Source: Hymenobacter daecheongensis DSM 21074 (lineage in GTDB: Bacteria; Bacteroidota; Bacteroidia; Cytophagales; Hymenobacteraceae). From it: a stretch of DNA of 64,000 nt. Below are positions 34,936 through 42,422 of this stretch, piece after piece (position 1 is the stretch's first letter; each line of letters begins with the position of its first letter). A program made the translations under genes and the position numbers. Location: the NCBI RefSeq assembly GCF_900141805.1, contig NZ_FQYN01000002.1, positions 310,001 to 374,000 on the forward strand, read 5' to 3'. The notes beneath the pieces are model-generated. The model saw only the letters and a program-made list of their open reading frames with translations, had not been told where the DNA came from and did not search any database.

Positions 34936-35823
34936 ATGGCGCAAACGATTCTGGTAACCGGAGCTACGGGCACCGTGGGCTCCGAGCTGGTGAAGGCCCT
35001 GGCCAACCGCGGCCTTGTGGTGCGGGCCGGCGTGCATTCGCTCATCAAGGGCGAGCGGCTCAAGCAGCTCAACCCCGAGGTGCAGCTGGTCGAGATAGAG
35101 TACGCCCGGCCCGAGAGCCTGCACGTAGCCCTAACCGGCACCGACCGCGTGTTTATGATTACGCCGTTCAGCGAAGATCAGGTGGCCATCGGCAAGCGCA
35201 TCATTGATGCGGCCAAGCAGGCCGGCGTGCAGCAGGTGGTGAAGCTTTCGGCCGCCGGGGCCGAGGCAGAGCCCGGCATTCAGCTGGGCCGCTGGCACCG
35301 CGAGATGGAGCAGTATCTGGAGCAAAGCGGACTGCCCTACACGCTGCTGCGCCCCGGCAGCTTTATGCAGAACTTCCTGACGTATAATGGCGAGGCCATC
35401 CGGACCGAAGGCAAGCTATATCTGCCGCTCGGCGAGGCTAAAGTCAACTACATCGATGCCCGCGACATTGCCGCCACCGCCGCTGCCATTCTGAGCAGCC
35501 CGGTGGCCGAGCATCAGGGCAAAGCGTATTTCCTCTCCGGCCCGGCCGCTGTGGGCGGTACTGATGTTGCTGCCGCGCTCAGCCAGGCCACCGGCCGCTC
35601 CGTCAGCTATGTAGATGTGCCCGAGCAGGCCGCCGCACAGGCTATGGCCCAGGCCCCCGCCTGGCTCCGCGACAGTTTGCTGGAGCTGAACCACATCAGC
35701 AAAAACGGCCACGCCGCTGGCCTTTCGCCCGTGGTAGAGCAGCTCACGGGCTGCCCGGCCCGCAGCATCGAGCAGTTTGCCAAAGACTACCGCCAGCAGT
35801 TTCAGGCCGCGCCGGCCACCTAG
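34936..35823 (+). CDS. NmrA-like NAD(P)-binding protein
   Basis: The 295-residue atypical SDR starts MAQTILVTGATGTVGSELV, with the GATGxxG motif. The NmrA-type strings VVKLSAAGAEAEPGI and LPYTLLRPGSFMQNFLTY follow. The usual SDR catalytic Tyr is lacking, as in NmrA, so it may sense NAD(P) redox state or reduce quinones like QorB. It ends at a terminator shared with the convergent low-complexity gene. The ATG at 34936 fits the Rossmann start exactly. Confidence 0.88.
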   Translation: MAQTILVTGATGTVGSELVKALANRGLVVRAGVHSLIKGERLKQLNPEVQLVEIEYARPESLHVALTGTDRVFMITPFSEDQVAIGKRIIDAAKQAGVQQVVKLSAAGAEAEPGIQLGRWHREMEQYLEQSGLPYTLLRPGSFMQNFLTYNGEAIRTEGKLYLPLGEAKVNYIDARDIAATAAAILSSPVAEHQGKAYFLSGPAAVGGTDVAAALSQATGRSVSYVDVPEQAAAQAMAQAPAWLRDSLLELNHISKNGHAAGLSPVVEQLTGCPARSIEQFAKDYRQQFQAAPAT

Positions 35824-35848
35824 CCTGCCAGGGCTTTCTACTGAAACA

Positions 35849-35882
35849 AAAAAGGCTTCCCGTTGATCGGGAAGCCTTTTTT
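35849..35882. terminator. Bidirectional terminator between the NmrA-like gene and the low-complexity gene
   Basis: A 12-13 bp stem (AAAAGGCTTCCCG with CGGGAAGCCTTTT) has a TTGAT loop, with A-run before and T-run after. It lies 26 bases after the NmrA stop and 27 bases beyond the convergent gene's stop. Confidence 0.85.
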
Positions 35883-35908
35883 CACTTCAAAATGGCAAAC
35901 CGTACATC

Positions 35909-37519
35909 CTAGCGACGGTCGTCATCGTCGCGGCCGCGGTTGCGGCGGGGCGAGGAGCCGTAGTCGCTGTCGTCGTCGTTAGGTCGATATTGATTGCGGC
36001 GGTCGGAGCCGTAGTTCTGGCTGCGGTCCTGGCTGTTGTAGTCGCCGCGCGAAGCGGAGCCGCCGCGGGCGTTGCGGTCGGAGGAATCGTACTCGTCGTT
36101 GTAGGAGCCGCCGCGCGAGCCGAAGCCTTCCCGTGAGCTGCCGCCGTAGTCGCCCCAACCATTGCCGGAGCCGCTGGTGCCGCGCCCTTCCTGCCGGCCG
36201 CCGTAGTTGCGGTCCTCCTCGCGGCTGGAAGAGCCGGCGCGGTAGCGGCGGTCGTCCTCGGGGTTAGCGCCGCGCTGCGCGTAGTCATTCAGGCCGCCGC
36301 GCTGGCCGTAGTCGTTGCCGCGGCCGGCATTCTGGCCGCTGTAGCCACCCTGGCCCTGCGAAGGGCGGTAGTCGTCGTCCTGGTTGCGGTGGCTGCCGCC
36401 GAAGCCGCTGCGGTCAGCTTCATAGCCGCGGCTGTTGCCGTAGTGCGAGCCGCCCGACGAGTTGCCGTAGTCGTTGCTGTAGCCACTGCCGCGGCCCTGG
36501 CGCGAGCCGTTGTCGTTCTGGTAGCTGCTACCGCTGTAGCGGTCCTGATTCTGATTGTATGGCTGCCGGCCGCCATAGGCGTTCTGGTCGTTGCCGTAGC
36601 CGCCCTGGTTGCCATAACCCTGGCTGCGGTAGTCGTCCGGCCGGCCCGCGTTGTACTGCTGGTTGCCCGAGCCAAAGTCGCTGCGGTTCTGGTAGCCGCC
36701 GCCCTGCGGTGGGCCATAGCTGCCCGGCGAGTGGCCGTAGTCGGGGCGCTGGCCGGGCTGGTTATAGGGCCCCTGACTGGTCCAGCTGCCCTGGCCGCGG
36801 CCGTAGTCCTGCTGGTTTTGGCCGCCTTGGTAGTGTTCTGGGCGGCCGTCGTAGTTGCGGTAAGAGTTGTGCTGGCCGTAGCTGCCACCGCCATACTGCT
36901 CGCCGCCATACTGCTGGTCGTGGCCGTAGTGGCCGTCGCCGCGGCCAGGGGTTTCGCGGTATTGGTTGCCGTAGCCGCCCTGCGTATTGCCGTAGCCCTG
37001 GCTGCCAAACTCGCCGCGGGCCGCACCGCTCCGCTGGTTTTCCTGGCGGTCGTGGTCCTGGTAGCTGCCTTGGGTGCTGTTGCCGAAGTTGCCGCCGTAA
37101 GAGTTGCGGTCGTCGCTGCTGGCTACGGGGTTGTTGCCTTTGCGGGCCGAGCCGCTGGTTTTGCTGCCCGTGGCTTTAGTTCCGGCCGGTGCCGAAGTGC
37201 TCTTTTTGCTGCTGCTACTGCTGGTTTTAGAAGCCCCCGCGCTGCTAGCTTTGCTGCTGGCCGAAGTCCCGGCTTTCAACTCGCCTGGGTTGGCGGGGCG
37301 GTTTTCGGTCCCGGCGTTCCCACCACCCACGGCCCCCTGGCCCATACTTGCTTCCGAGGCTGCCAGCGTTTCGCTCGAAACCCCAGGCCGGGCCGAGCTG
37401 CCCATTCCTGATTCCGATGCGCTGCTGCTCATGGGCATAGCGGAGCCCGCGCTGCCATTCGATTTGGCAGTGCCATGGCCCTGATCCTGATTCGCGGAAT
37501 TTCTCTCTTCGTTTTTCAT
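35909..37519 (-). CDS. Prion-like low-complexity protein rich in Gly, Tyr, Asn, Gln, Ser, Arg, Asp
   Basis: The 536-residue product from the ATG at 37519 begins MKNEERNSANQDQGHGTAKS and has no signal peptide or membrane segment. Residues 1 to about 135 are Ser/Ala/Gly/Thr/Lys-rich. Residues about 140-536 consist of degenerate units such as GYGNQGGYGN, YGGEQYGG and GRGNDYGQRGG, ending in a strongly charged NRGRDDDDRR tail. Aliphatic and Cys residues are almost absent. The mix of Tyr, Gly, Asn/Gln and Arg-Gly resembles FUS-like prion domains that phase-separate. I know of no characterised bacterial family it belongs to. The near-match promoter TATAATTTG lies at 37572-37580 on the minus strand. 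It diverges from a cold-shock gene. Function unknown. Confidence 0.8.
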   Translation of the reverse strand: MKNEERNSANQDQGHGTAKSNGSAGSAMPMSSSASESGMGSSARPGVSSETLAASEASMGQGAVGGGNAGTENRPANPGELKAGTSASSKASSAGASKTSSSSSKKSTSAPAGTKATGSKTSGSARKGNNPVASSDDRNSYGGNFGNSTQGSYQDHDRQENQRSGAARGEFGSQGYGNTQGGYGNQYRETPGRGDGHYGHDQQYGGEQYGGGSYGQHNSYRNYDGRPEHYQGGQNQQDYGRGQGSWTSQGPYNQPGQRPDYGHSPGSYGPPQGGGYQNRSDFGSGNQQYNAGRPDDYRSQGYGNQGGYGNDQNAYGGRQPYNQNQDRYSGSSYQNDNGSRQGRGSGYSNDYGNSSGGSHYGNSRGYEADRSGFGGSHRNQDDDYRPSQGQGGYSGQNAGRGNDYGQRGGLNDYAQRGANPEDDRRYRAGSSSREEDRNYGGRQEGRGTSGSGNGWGDYGGSSREGFGSRGGSYNDEYDSSDRNARGGSASRGDYNSQDRSQNYGSDRRNQYRPNDDDSDYGSSPRRNRGRDDDDRR

Positions 37520-37830
37520 AGGAGTGATGGTGGGATGGTGAGGAATGGTGAAAAACAAATGCTCAAGTGCCCAAATTATACGCGCCCGAGTAAGCATTGT
37601 TTTTTTCTGCCAGAATCCTGTACAATGCCTTTCCGGGCCAGCCAGTCCGGTTTGCGCGCCGGTTTTGCCGGTCCGGCGCGGCGGCTTTTTTGCGGCTCTC
37701 CGCCCGTAGCGCCCCGAAGCGGCACCCGCTTTAAATTCCGGCGCGGGTTGCGCGCAGTTAGAAAAACGGTAGTAGTTTTACTGCATTCTTTCACCCTAAT
37801 AGGTCAGAATTACGACCGCAAAAGCACGCT
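37520..37830. promoter_or_regulatory. Divergent promoter region between the low-complexity gene and the first cold-shock gene
   Basis: These 311 bases carry no convincing ORF. Toward the low-complexity gene, the minus-strand string TATAATTTG (37572-37580) is close to the -7 consensus. Toward the cold-shock gene no exact TAnnTTTG was found. The last 90 bases may be its 5' leader. Confidence 0.35.
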
Positions 37831-38022
37831 ATGAAAACGGGCAAAGTAAAATTCTTTAATGAGTCCAAGGGCTTCGGCTTCATCGTTCAGGACGACGACA
37901 ACCAGGATATCTTCGTACACCAGACCGGGCTGATTCACGAAATCCGGGAGAATGACCGGGTATCGTTTGAAGTTATCGAAGGCAAGAAAGGCCTCAACGC
38001 CGTGAAGGTGGAGCGCATTTAA
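37831..38022 (+). CDS. Cold-shock protein (CspA family)
   Basis: This 63-residue cold-shock domain protein carries RNP1 KGFGFI (residues 13-18) and RNP2 DIFVH (26-30), with an otherwise standard OB fold. It binds single-stranded RNA or DNA and acts as an RNA chaperone. The N-terminus MKTGKVKFFNESKGFG is typical of the Bacteroidota group. It is separated from a second, similar gene by a terminator, so the two are independent transcription units. Confidence 0.96.
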   Translation: MKTGKVKFFNESKGFGFIVQDDDNQDIFVHQTGLIHEIRENDRVSFEVIEGKKGLNAVKVERI

Positions 38023-38053
38023 GCGCAGTTGGCTGCCGCCGCTTACTCATTGC

Positions 38054-38092
38054 CCAAAGCCCTGGCTCCGGCCGGGGCTTTGTTGTTTTTCG
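38054..38092 (+). terminator. Terminator after the first cold-shock gene
   Basis: The stem CAAAGCCCTGGC with GCCGGGGCTTTG is followed by TTGTTTTT. It lies 32 bases beyond the stop codon. Confidence 0.8.
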
Positions 38093-38274
38093 GCCGGGCC
38101 AAGTAGACCGCCAGGCTCATCCGGCACGGAGCTTTAGCAGAGCCGATTCGGCAAATCAAGGCGTGCTACCCCACCAGCAGAAGTCGTGCGCTGGCAATTT
38201 TCGATTTCCCGGCCTTGGCAAGTGGAAAATAAATATACCTTTACTCCATCCTTTCACTCCCATCAAGCAGTTGT

Positions 38275-38469
38275 ATGAGCACCGGTACCATCAAATTTTT
38301 CAATGAAACCAAAGGCTTTGGCTTCATCACCCCCGACGGCGGCGGTGAGGACATTTTCGTGCACGCTACCGGCCTCATGCAGCCCGTGCGCGATGCCGAC
38401 AAAGTTGAATTCGAAGTGCAGGAAGGCAAAAAAGGCCTCAATGCCGTTAGCGTGCGTCTGGTAAACTAG
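38275..38469 (+). CDS. Cold-shock protein (CspA family), second copy
   Basis: The 64-residue protein shares RNP1 KGFGFI and RNP2 DIFVH at the same positions as the protein encoded at 37831. It differs in the loop (TPDGGGEDIF), so this is an old duplication rather than a recent one. An RNA-chaperone role is expected. The upstream string TACCTTTA near 38235 is one base from the -7 consensus and would leave a short leader. A strong terminator follows 45 bases after the stop. Confidence 0.96.
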   Translation: MSTGTIKFFNETKGFGFITPDGGGEDIFVHATGLMQPVRDADKVEFEVQEGKKGLNAVSVRLVN

Positions 38470-38512
38470 CTTTCGCATTCCCTCGTCCCCGACTCTGTAC
38501 GAGTCGGCCGGG

Positions 38513-38556
38513 CACAAAAAAACCTCCCCGACTACGGCCGGGGAGGTTTTTTTGTG
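38513..38556. terminator. Strong bidirectional terminator between the second cold-shock gene and gldH
   Basis: Perfect 18-bp arms (38513-38530 with 38539-38556) include A-run and T-run on opposite sides. It can stop both the cold-shock transcript and the convergent gldH transcript. A smaller palindrome CCGACTC/GAGTCGG lies just upstream at 38489-38507. Confidence 0.88.
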
Positions 38557-38568
38557 CTTGCGCGAATT

Positions 38569-39048
38569 CTATGGAGCGGCCTTCGCCACCCGCACGCCCA
38601 CGGCCATGATGCCGGGCAGCTGATCCTGGCGCATGTACTGCTCCAGCATAATCTTGTAGGTGCCCGGCTGGCGAAACTGCTGGCGTGGCAGGGCCAGAAA
38701 CTGGTGGTCGTAAATATCGCCGGTGCCGCTGCCGCTGGGCTCGCCGGTCTGCGGGTCCATCAGCAGCATCTGGTGCAGCAGCTTCGAAAGCGGCTTGCCG
38801 TCGGGACCGGTCAGCGTGTGCTTCACATACAGATTGTAGTAGCCGTACATCGAGGCGTTGCGGATGTTGAAATACACATCGTAGCGCTGCGTGGTATCCG
38901 TGATGGTGAACTCGAAGGCGGGCTTCACCTGCACGGCCCACACGTTTTCATCGAGGTCGGTATTCTTCTCATATACCTGCGCGGGGTCGCAGGCGGCCAG
39001 GGCGAGCAGCAGGCTCAACGCCGGCAACAAACGAAACAGCGGGCGCAT
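38569..39048 (-). CDS. gldH: Gliding motility lipoprotein GldH
   Basis: The 159-residue lipoprotein has a lipobox LALAAC with Cys20. GldH landmarks follow: YEKNTDLDENVWAVQVKPAF, ITDTTQRYDVYFNIRN, GTGDIYDHQFLALP and EQYMRQDQLPGIMAVGVRVAK. GldH is an outer-membrane lipoprotein needed for gliding in Flavobacterium and linked to the type IX secretion machinery. In this window two secreted proteins carry T9SS sorting domains, which agrees. The gene starts three bases after the PSP1 gene's stop, so the two are co-translated. Confidence 0.92.
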   Translation of the reverse strand: MRPLFRLLPALSLLLALAACDPAQVYEKNTDLDENVWAVQVKPAFEFTITDTTQRYDVYFNIRNASMYGYYNLYVKHTLTGPDGKPLSKLLHQMLLMDPQTGEPSGSGTGDIYDHQFLALPRQQFRQPGTYKIMLEQYMRQDQLPGIMAVGVRVAKAAP

Positions 39049-39051
39049 ACC

Positions 39052-40692
39052 TTACGAAGCTGAAGGAGCTGATGGGGCCGAAGGAGCTGCGCCGCCTTCG
39101 GGCCGGGGCCAGCCGCCGCGCCGCGACGACGATGAGCGGCCGCCGCGGCTGCCGCGCTCCGAGCTGCCTTCGCCGCCCGAGCGGGCCGGATTCTCGCCAC
39201 CCGCCGGGGGGTTGGCCGCGCGGGGCGGCCGGCCTTCGCCACGCGGCGGCCGGGCTTCCGGGGTGCCTTCGGGACGGGGCGCATCGGCGCGGCGGCCTTC
39301 ACCGCGCCCTTCGGTGCGGCCTCCTTCGCTCCGGCCGCCGCGGTTGTTGCGGCGATTCATGGGGCGGGCGGCGGCCCCGCGGGGGCGGCGGGCTTCCTCG
39401 GCGGCAGCGCCGGCATCCGGTGCGCCGGCTTCGGCCGGAGCGGCGGGCGCTTTCGGAGCATTGCCGGTTGGGCGGCCCGACCGGGCGGGGCGCTCGGGAC
39501 GCTCGGTGGCGGACCCGGCCAGCGGAGCCACGCCGGTGGCGTCGTCGGCGCGGCCTTCGCGGGTGCCGGGCTTTTTCTTGCGCTTCACGCGCTTGCCGGC
39601 TTTTATCTTGTCGTCGAGGCGGTCGAGGTTGCCTTCTACGTGGGCCGAAACCTCGGGCTCGCGCTCCTCTTCCTTCACTGGGGCCAGCAGACTTTCGGGC
39701 TTCTCGCCTTTTTTGTTTAGCTCCTGCACTTCCCGCACGCGCTCCGTGCTCAGCATCACCCAGTTGTTGTCGCCCTTGAGGGCAAACCACATGCGCTTCT
39801 TGAAGATGTCAGTTTTCTGCAGAAAGGCATCGCCCTTCTCCGTAATGAGGGGGCGCTGCACCTGCGGGATGTCTTTCAGGGCATCGAGGTAGGTATCCAG
39901 CTCGTAGTTGAGGCAGCACTTGAGGCGGCCGCACTGGCCCGAGAGCTTGGCCGGGTTCAGGCTCAGGTTCTGGTAGCGGGCGGCGGTAGTGCTCACGCTT
40001 TTAAAATCGGTGAGCCAGGTGGAGCAGCACAGCTCGCGCCCGCAGGAGCCGATGCCGCCCAGGCGGCCGGCCTCGTGGCGCAACGAAATCTGGCGCATCT
40101 CCACCCGCACCCGAAACTCGTCGGCGAGGCGCTTGATCAGGTCACGAAAGTCCACCCGGTCTTCGGCCGAGTAGAAGAACGTGGCGCGGGTGCGGTCGGC
40201 CTGGTACTCCACGTCGGAGAGCTTCATTTTCAGGCGCAGTTCTTCCACCACCGAGCGGGCCCGGAACATGGTGCCGGTTTCCAGGTCGCGCACGGCTTCC
40301 CAGCGCTCAGTATCCTGCGGGGTGGCCACGCGCAGAATGTTGCGGATGTCTTTGGAGTCGGTGGGAACCTTCTTCTTTTTCATCTGCAGACGCACCAGCT
40401 CGCCCTTCAGCGAGACGTGGCCGAGGTGCCAGCCGTTGCTGCCGGCATCCACCACCACCGCATCGCCGGTGACGAGCGGCAGGCGGCTGCTGTTGCGATA
40501 GAAGTCTTTGCGGCCGCCTTTGAAGCGGATTTCAACCATGTCGAAGCCCTGGAAGTCGCTGGGCAGCTCCACATCCTGGAGCCAGTCGAATACATTGAGG
40601 CGGGTGCAGCCGCTGCTACAGCTGCCTTTCGAGCCGCAGCCCTTGGCAGTAGTAGAACAGCCCCCACCGGAGGAACAGGAAGTGCAAGCCAC
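39052..40692 (-). CDS. PSP1/RicT-type protein with long Arg/Gly/Pro-rich disordered tail
   Basis: The 546-residue protein has a Cys-rich N-terminus (MACTSCSSGGGCSTTAKGCG) followed by a PSP1 domain of about 300 residues. The Cys motifs GSCGRELCCSTWL and SGQCGRLKCCLNYE would fit Fe-S binding, as in Bacillus RicT (YaaT), a partner of RNase Y. Roughly the last 190 residues are a low-complexity tail rich in Arg, Gly, Pro, Ala and Glu (GGRSEGGRTEGRGEGRR), which is not part of the PSP1 domain and lengthens the protein well beyond a typical PSP1 protein. An RGG-like tail suggests RNA binding. It is immediately upstream of gldH, as in other gliding Bacteroidota. Confidence 0.9.
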   Translation of the reverse strand: MACTSCSSGGGCSTTAKGCGSKGSCSSGCTRLNVFDWLQDVELPSDFQGFDMVEIRFKGGRKDFYRNSSRLPLVTGDAVVVDAGSNGWHLGHVSLKGELVRLQMKKKKVPTDSKDIRNILRVATPQDTERWEAVRDLETGTMFRARSVVEELRLKMKLSDVEYQADRTRATFFYSAEDRVDFRDLIKRLADEFRVRVEMRQISLRHEAGRLGGIGSCGRELCCSTWLTDFKSVSTTAARYQNLSLNPAKLSGQCGRLKCCLNYELDTYLDALKDIPQVQRPLITEKGDAFLQKTDIFKKRMWFALKGDNNWVMLSTERVREVQELNKKGEKPESLLAPVKEEEREPEVSAHVEGNLDRLDDKIKAGKRVKRKKKPGTREGRADDATGVAPLAGSATERPERPARSGRPTGNAPKAPAAPAEAGAPDAGAAAEEARRPRGAAARPMNRRNNRGGRSEGGRTEGRGEGRRADAPRPEGTPEARPPRGEGRPPRAANPPAGGENPARSGGEGSSERGSRGGRSSSSRRGGWPRPEGGAAPSAPSAPSAS

Positions 40693-41227
40693 GGCTTGGG
40701 GAGGATATATAGTGAAGCGGAAAAATCCGCACGGAATCGGTTATGAACAAAGATAGGAATTTAAGGTCCGGCACCGATCCTCACCCGTCGGGCAGCCGGA
40801 GCGGGCCGCAGGTTAGCGCTGTTTCCAGGTTGGGGTATCGACGGAAGTAGCGCAGGAATCCGTTGCGCCACGAGTCGCGCGAGTTTCTACTTACTGGGTC
40901 TACCACACATTAACCCGCGAAATGCTACAGTTGATTGTAGCGCAGGGCGGATAGTAATACGGTGGCACCAGAACGAGCCGATGGCAAAGCGGGCCGCTGG
41001 CTAGGCCGCACCTACCACATCAAGGAATAAGAATTGAAAATATATAATTTCATATTTATACCCAATTGAAGCCAATTCCACTTTAAAGGCAACGTATTGA
41101 CTATAATTTTGTCATTTTGATAATTTAATTCGAGATGGTCATTGACATTCACAATATAAGCGCCTACCTTTTGCACATAATTCATCACTCTCTCACCAAC
41201 CAACCTCTTTCCAACCCAACAAAACCC
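40693..41227. other. Intergenic region with an AT-rich promoter block
   Basis: This 535-base stretch lies between divergent genes. Bases 41030-41130 are strikingly AT-rich against the GC-rich background. On the plus strand TAATTTTG at 41104-41111 matches TAnnTTTG and may start the metallopeptidase transcript with a leader of about 110 bases. A 63-residue minus ORF at 41012-41203 has no supporting feature and is not listed as a gene. Confidence 0.4.
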
Positions 41228-42037
41228 ATGAAAATAAATAAACTCCTGTCTGCGGTGGCCATCTGCGCCTGTTCGGTATCAATGCTTTCTTCGTGCCAGA
41301 AGAAAGAAGAAATCAAGACTACGGAGCAGCTGTCGGAAGACACGCTGAGCCAGATTCGCCAGCTGGGCTTCGGCACCTCGGATGCCCGTAAAGTAGACGG
41401 GGGTGTAGTGGTGGAAGGTGATATTTTGCTTACCAACGAGATGCTGAGCAGCAAGCCCGACCACTCGCTGGTACGCGTGGGCCAGGATGAGCAGTACCGC
41501 ACCACCAACCTGGTAGGCGGTCTGCCGCGGGTGCTGACCGTGAGTGTATCGAGCCAGTTTCCGAGCGGCTACGTGCAGGCTGCCGACGAAGCCATTCGTC
41601 GCTACAACGCACTGGGCCTGCGCATCACGATGCGTCGCATCACTTCGGGCACCGCTGATCTGCCCATCACGTATTCGGCCAACCTGGGTCCGGGCGTGCT
41701 CGGTCAGTCGGGGGGCTTCCCTTCCAATGGCAACCCGGCCCCTGGCTTCAAGCTGGCTCCGAGCGTAATTGGCAGCCGCAGCATCAACAACGTGGCCACT
41801 ATCATGGCGCACGAGATGGGCCACTGCATCGGCTTCCGCCACACCGACTATTTCAACCGGGCGTATAGCTGCGGTGGTGCTTACTCCAACGAAGGTGCCA
41901 GCAGCGTAGGAGCCATCCTCATCCCCGGCACGCCTTCCGGCGCCGACCCGAACTCCTGGATGCTGGCCTGCATCGGCTCGACCGGCGACCGTCCGTTCAC
42001 GGCCAACGACCAAACGGCCCTCAACTACGTGTACTAA
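41228..42037 (+). CDS. HEIGH-type zinc metallopeptidase lipoprotein (M57-like)
   Basis: The 269-residue lipoprotein has a lipobox LSSC with Cys23. Its catalytic motif MAHEMGHCIGFRHTD gives zinc ligands His195, His199 and His205 with Glu196 as base, in the HExxHxxGxxH arrangement. This fits the dual-action HEIGH family found in Bacteroidota. Several Cys in CGGAYSNEGASS and MLACIG may form disulfides. It is likely cell-surface or periplasmic, and its target is unknown. The start was set at the ATG at 41228, which begins the signal peptide MKINKLLSAVAICACSVS. A strong terminator follows. Confidence 0.9.
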   Translation: MKINKLLSAVAICACSVSMLSSCQKKEEIKTTEQLSEDTLSQIRQLGFGTSDARKVDGGVVVEGDILLTNEMLSSKPDHSLVRVGQDEQYRTTNLVGGLPRVLTVSVSSQFPSGYVQAADEAIRRYNALGLRITMRRITSGTADLPITYSANLGPGVLGQSGGFPSNGNPAPGFKLAPSVIGSRSINNVATIMAHEMGHCIGFRHTDYFNRAYSCGGAYSNEGASSVGAILIPGTPSGADPNSWMLACIGSTGDRPFTANDQTALNYVY

Positions 42038-42068
42038 GGCTGTCGGGCTTTCCTAAGCCAAACAAACA

Positions 42069-42102
42069 AAACCCCTGGTTCCTGTTGGAGCCAGGGGTTT
42101 TT
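42069..42102 (+). terminator. Terminator after the metallopeptidase gene
   Basis: The stem AAACCCCTGG (42069-42078) pairs with CCAGGGGTTT (42091-42100), followed by more Ts. Confidence 0.85.
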
Positions 42103-42215
42103 CGTGGGTGGGGGGTTGTAAAGCGGTTGGGGCGTATCGATGCTTGTTCGGCGACTTTAAAGCTATAGGCCGCCAAATCTGCCCGACGGGTAGGTCTTAT
42201 TGCACTATAGGGCTT

Positions 42216-42383
42216 ACGCGCAGTCGCTCGGCAGGGCCGAGTGACAACTACACCGGAGCGGCTATGCCGCGAGCGTCCCGCGCCGTTTGGGTTCGGTATT
42301 GCTCGTTCAGGCGGCGCGGAGCAATTCGCAGCACAGCTGCTCAAAGCGTAGTCGTCGCTCAGCACAGCCGAGCGACTGCGCGT
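42216..42383. repeat. MITE-like element with 17-bp terminal inverted repeats
   Basis: Bases 42216-42232 are exactly complementary to 42367-42383. The 134 bases between contain smaller palindromes such as CGGCTATGCCG and CGCGCC/GGCGCG. The element lies in the 385-base gap between convergent genes, which holds no convincing coding sequence. No transposase and no clear target-site duplication were seen, so it could equally be a structured RNA or a REP-type element. Confidence 0.5.
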
Positions 42384-42422
42384 GCGCAGCAAGCCTTGTT
42401 AGTATCATTACTGAATCATCCA

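Noticed and set aside
36389-37411. Plus-strand 340-residue ORF opposite the low-complexity protein
   Set aside because: Its Ala/Val-only composition mirrors the Gly/Tyr/Ser repeats of the other strand. The gene on the minus strand has a plausible start, promoter-like string and shared terminator.
41012-41203. 63-residue minus ORF in the AT-rich block
   Set aside because: No family, no promoter support, and it overlaps the likely promoter and leader of the metallopeptidase gene.
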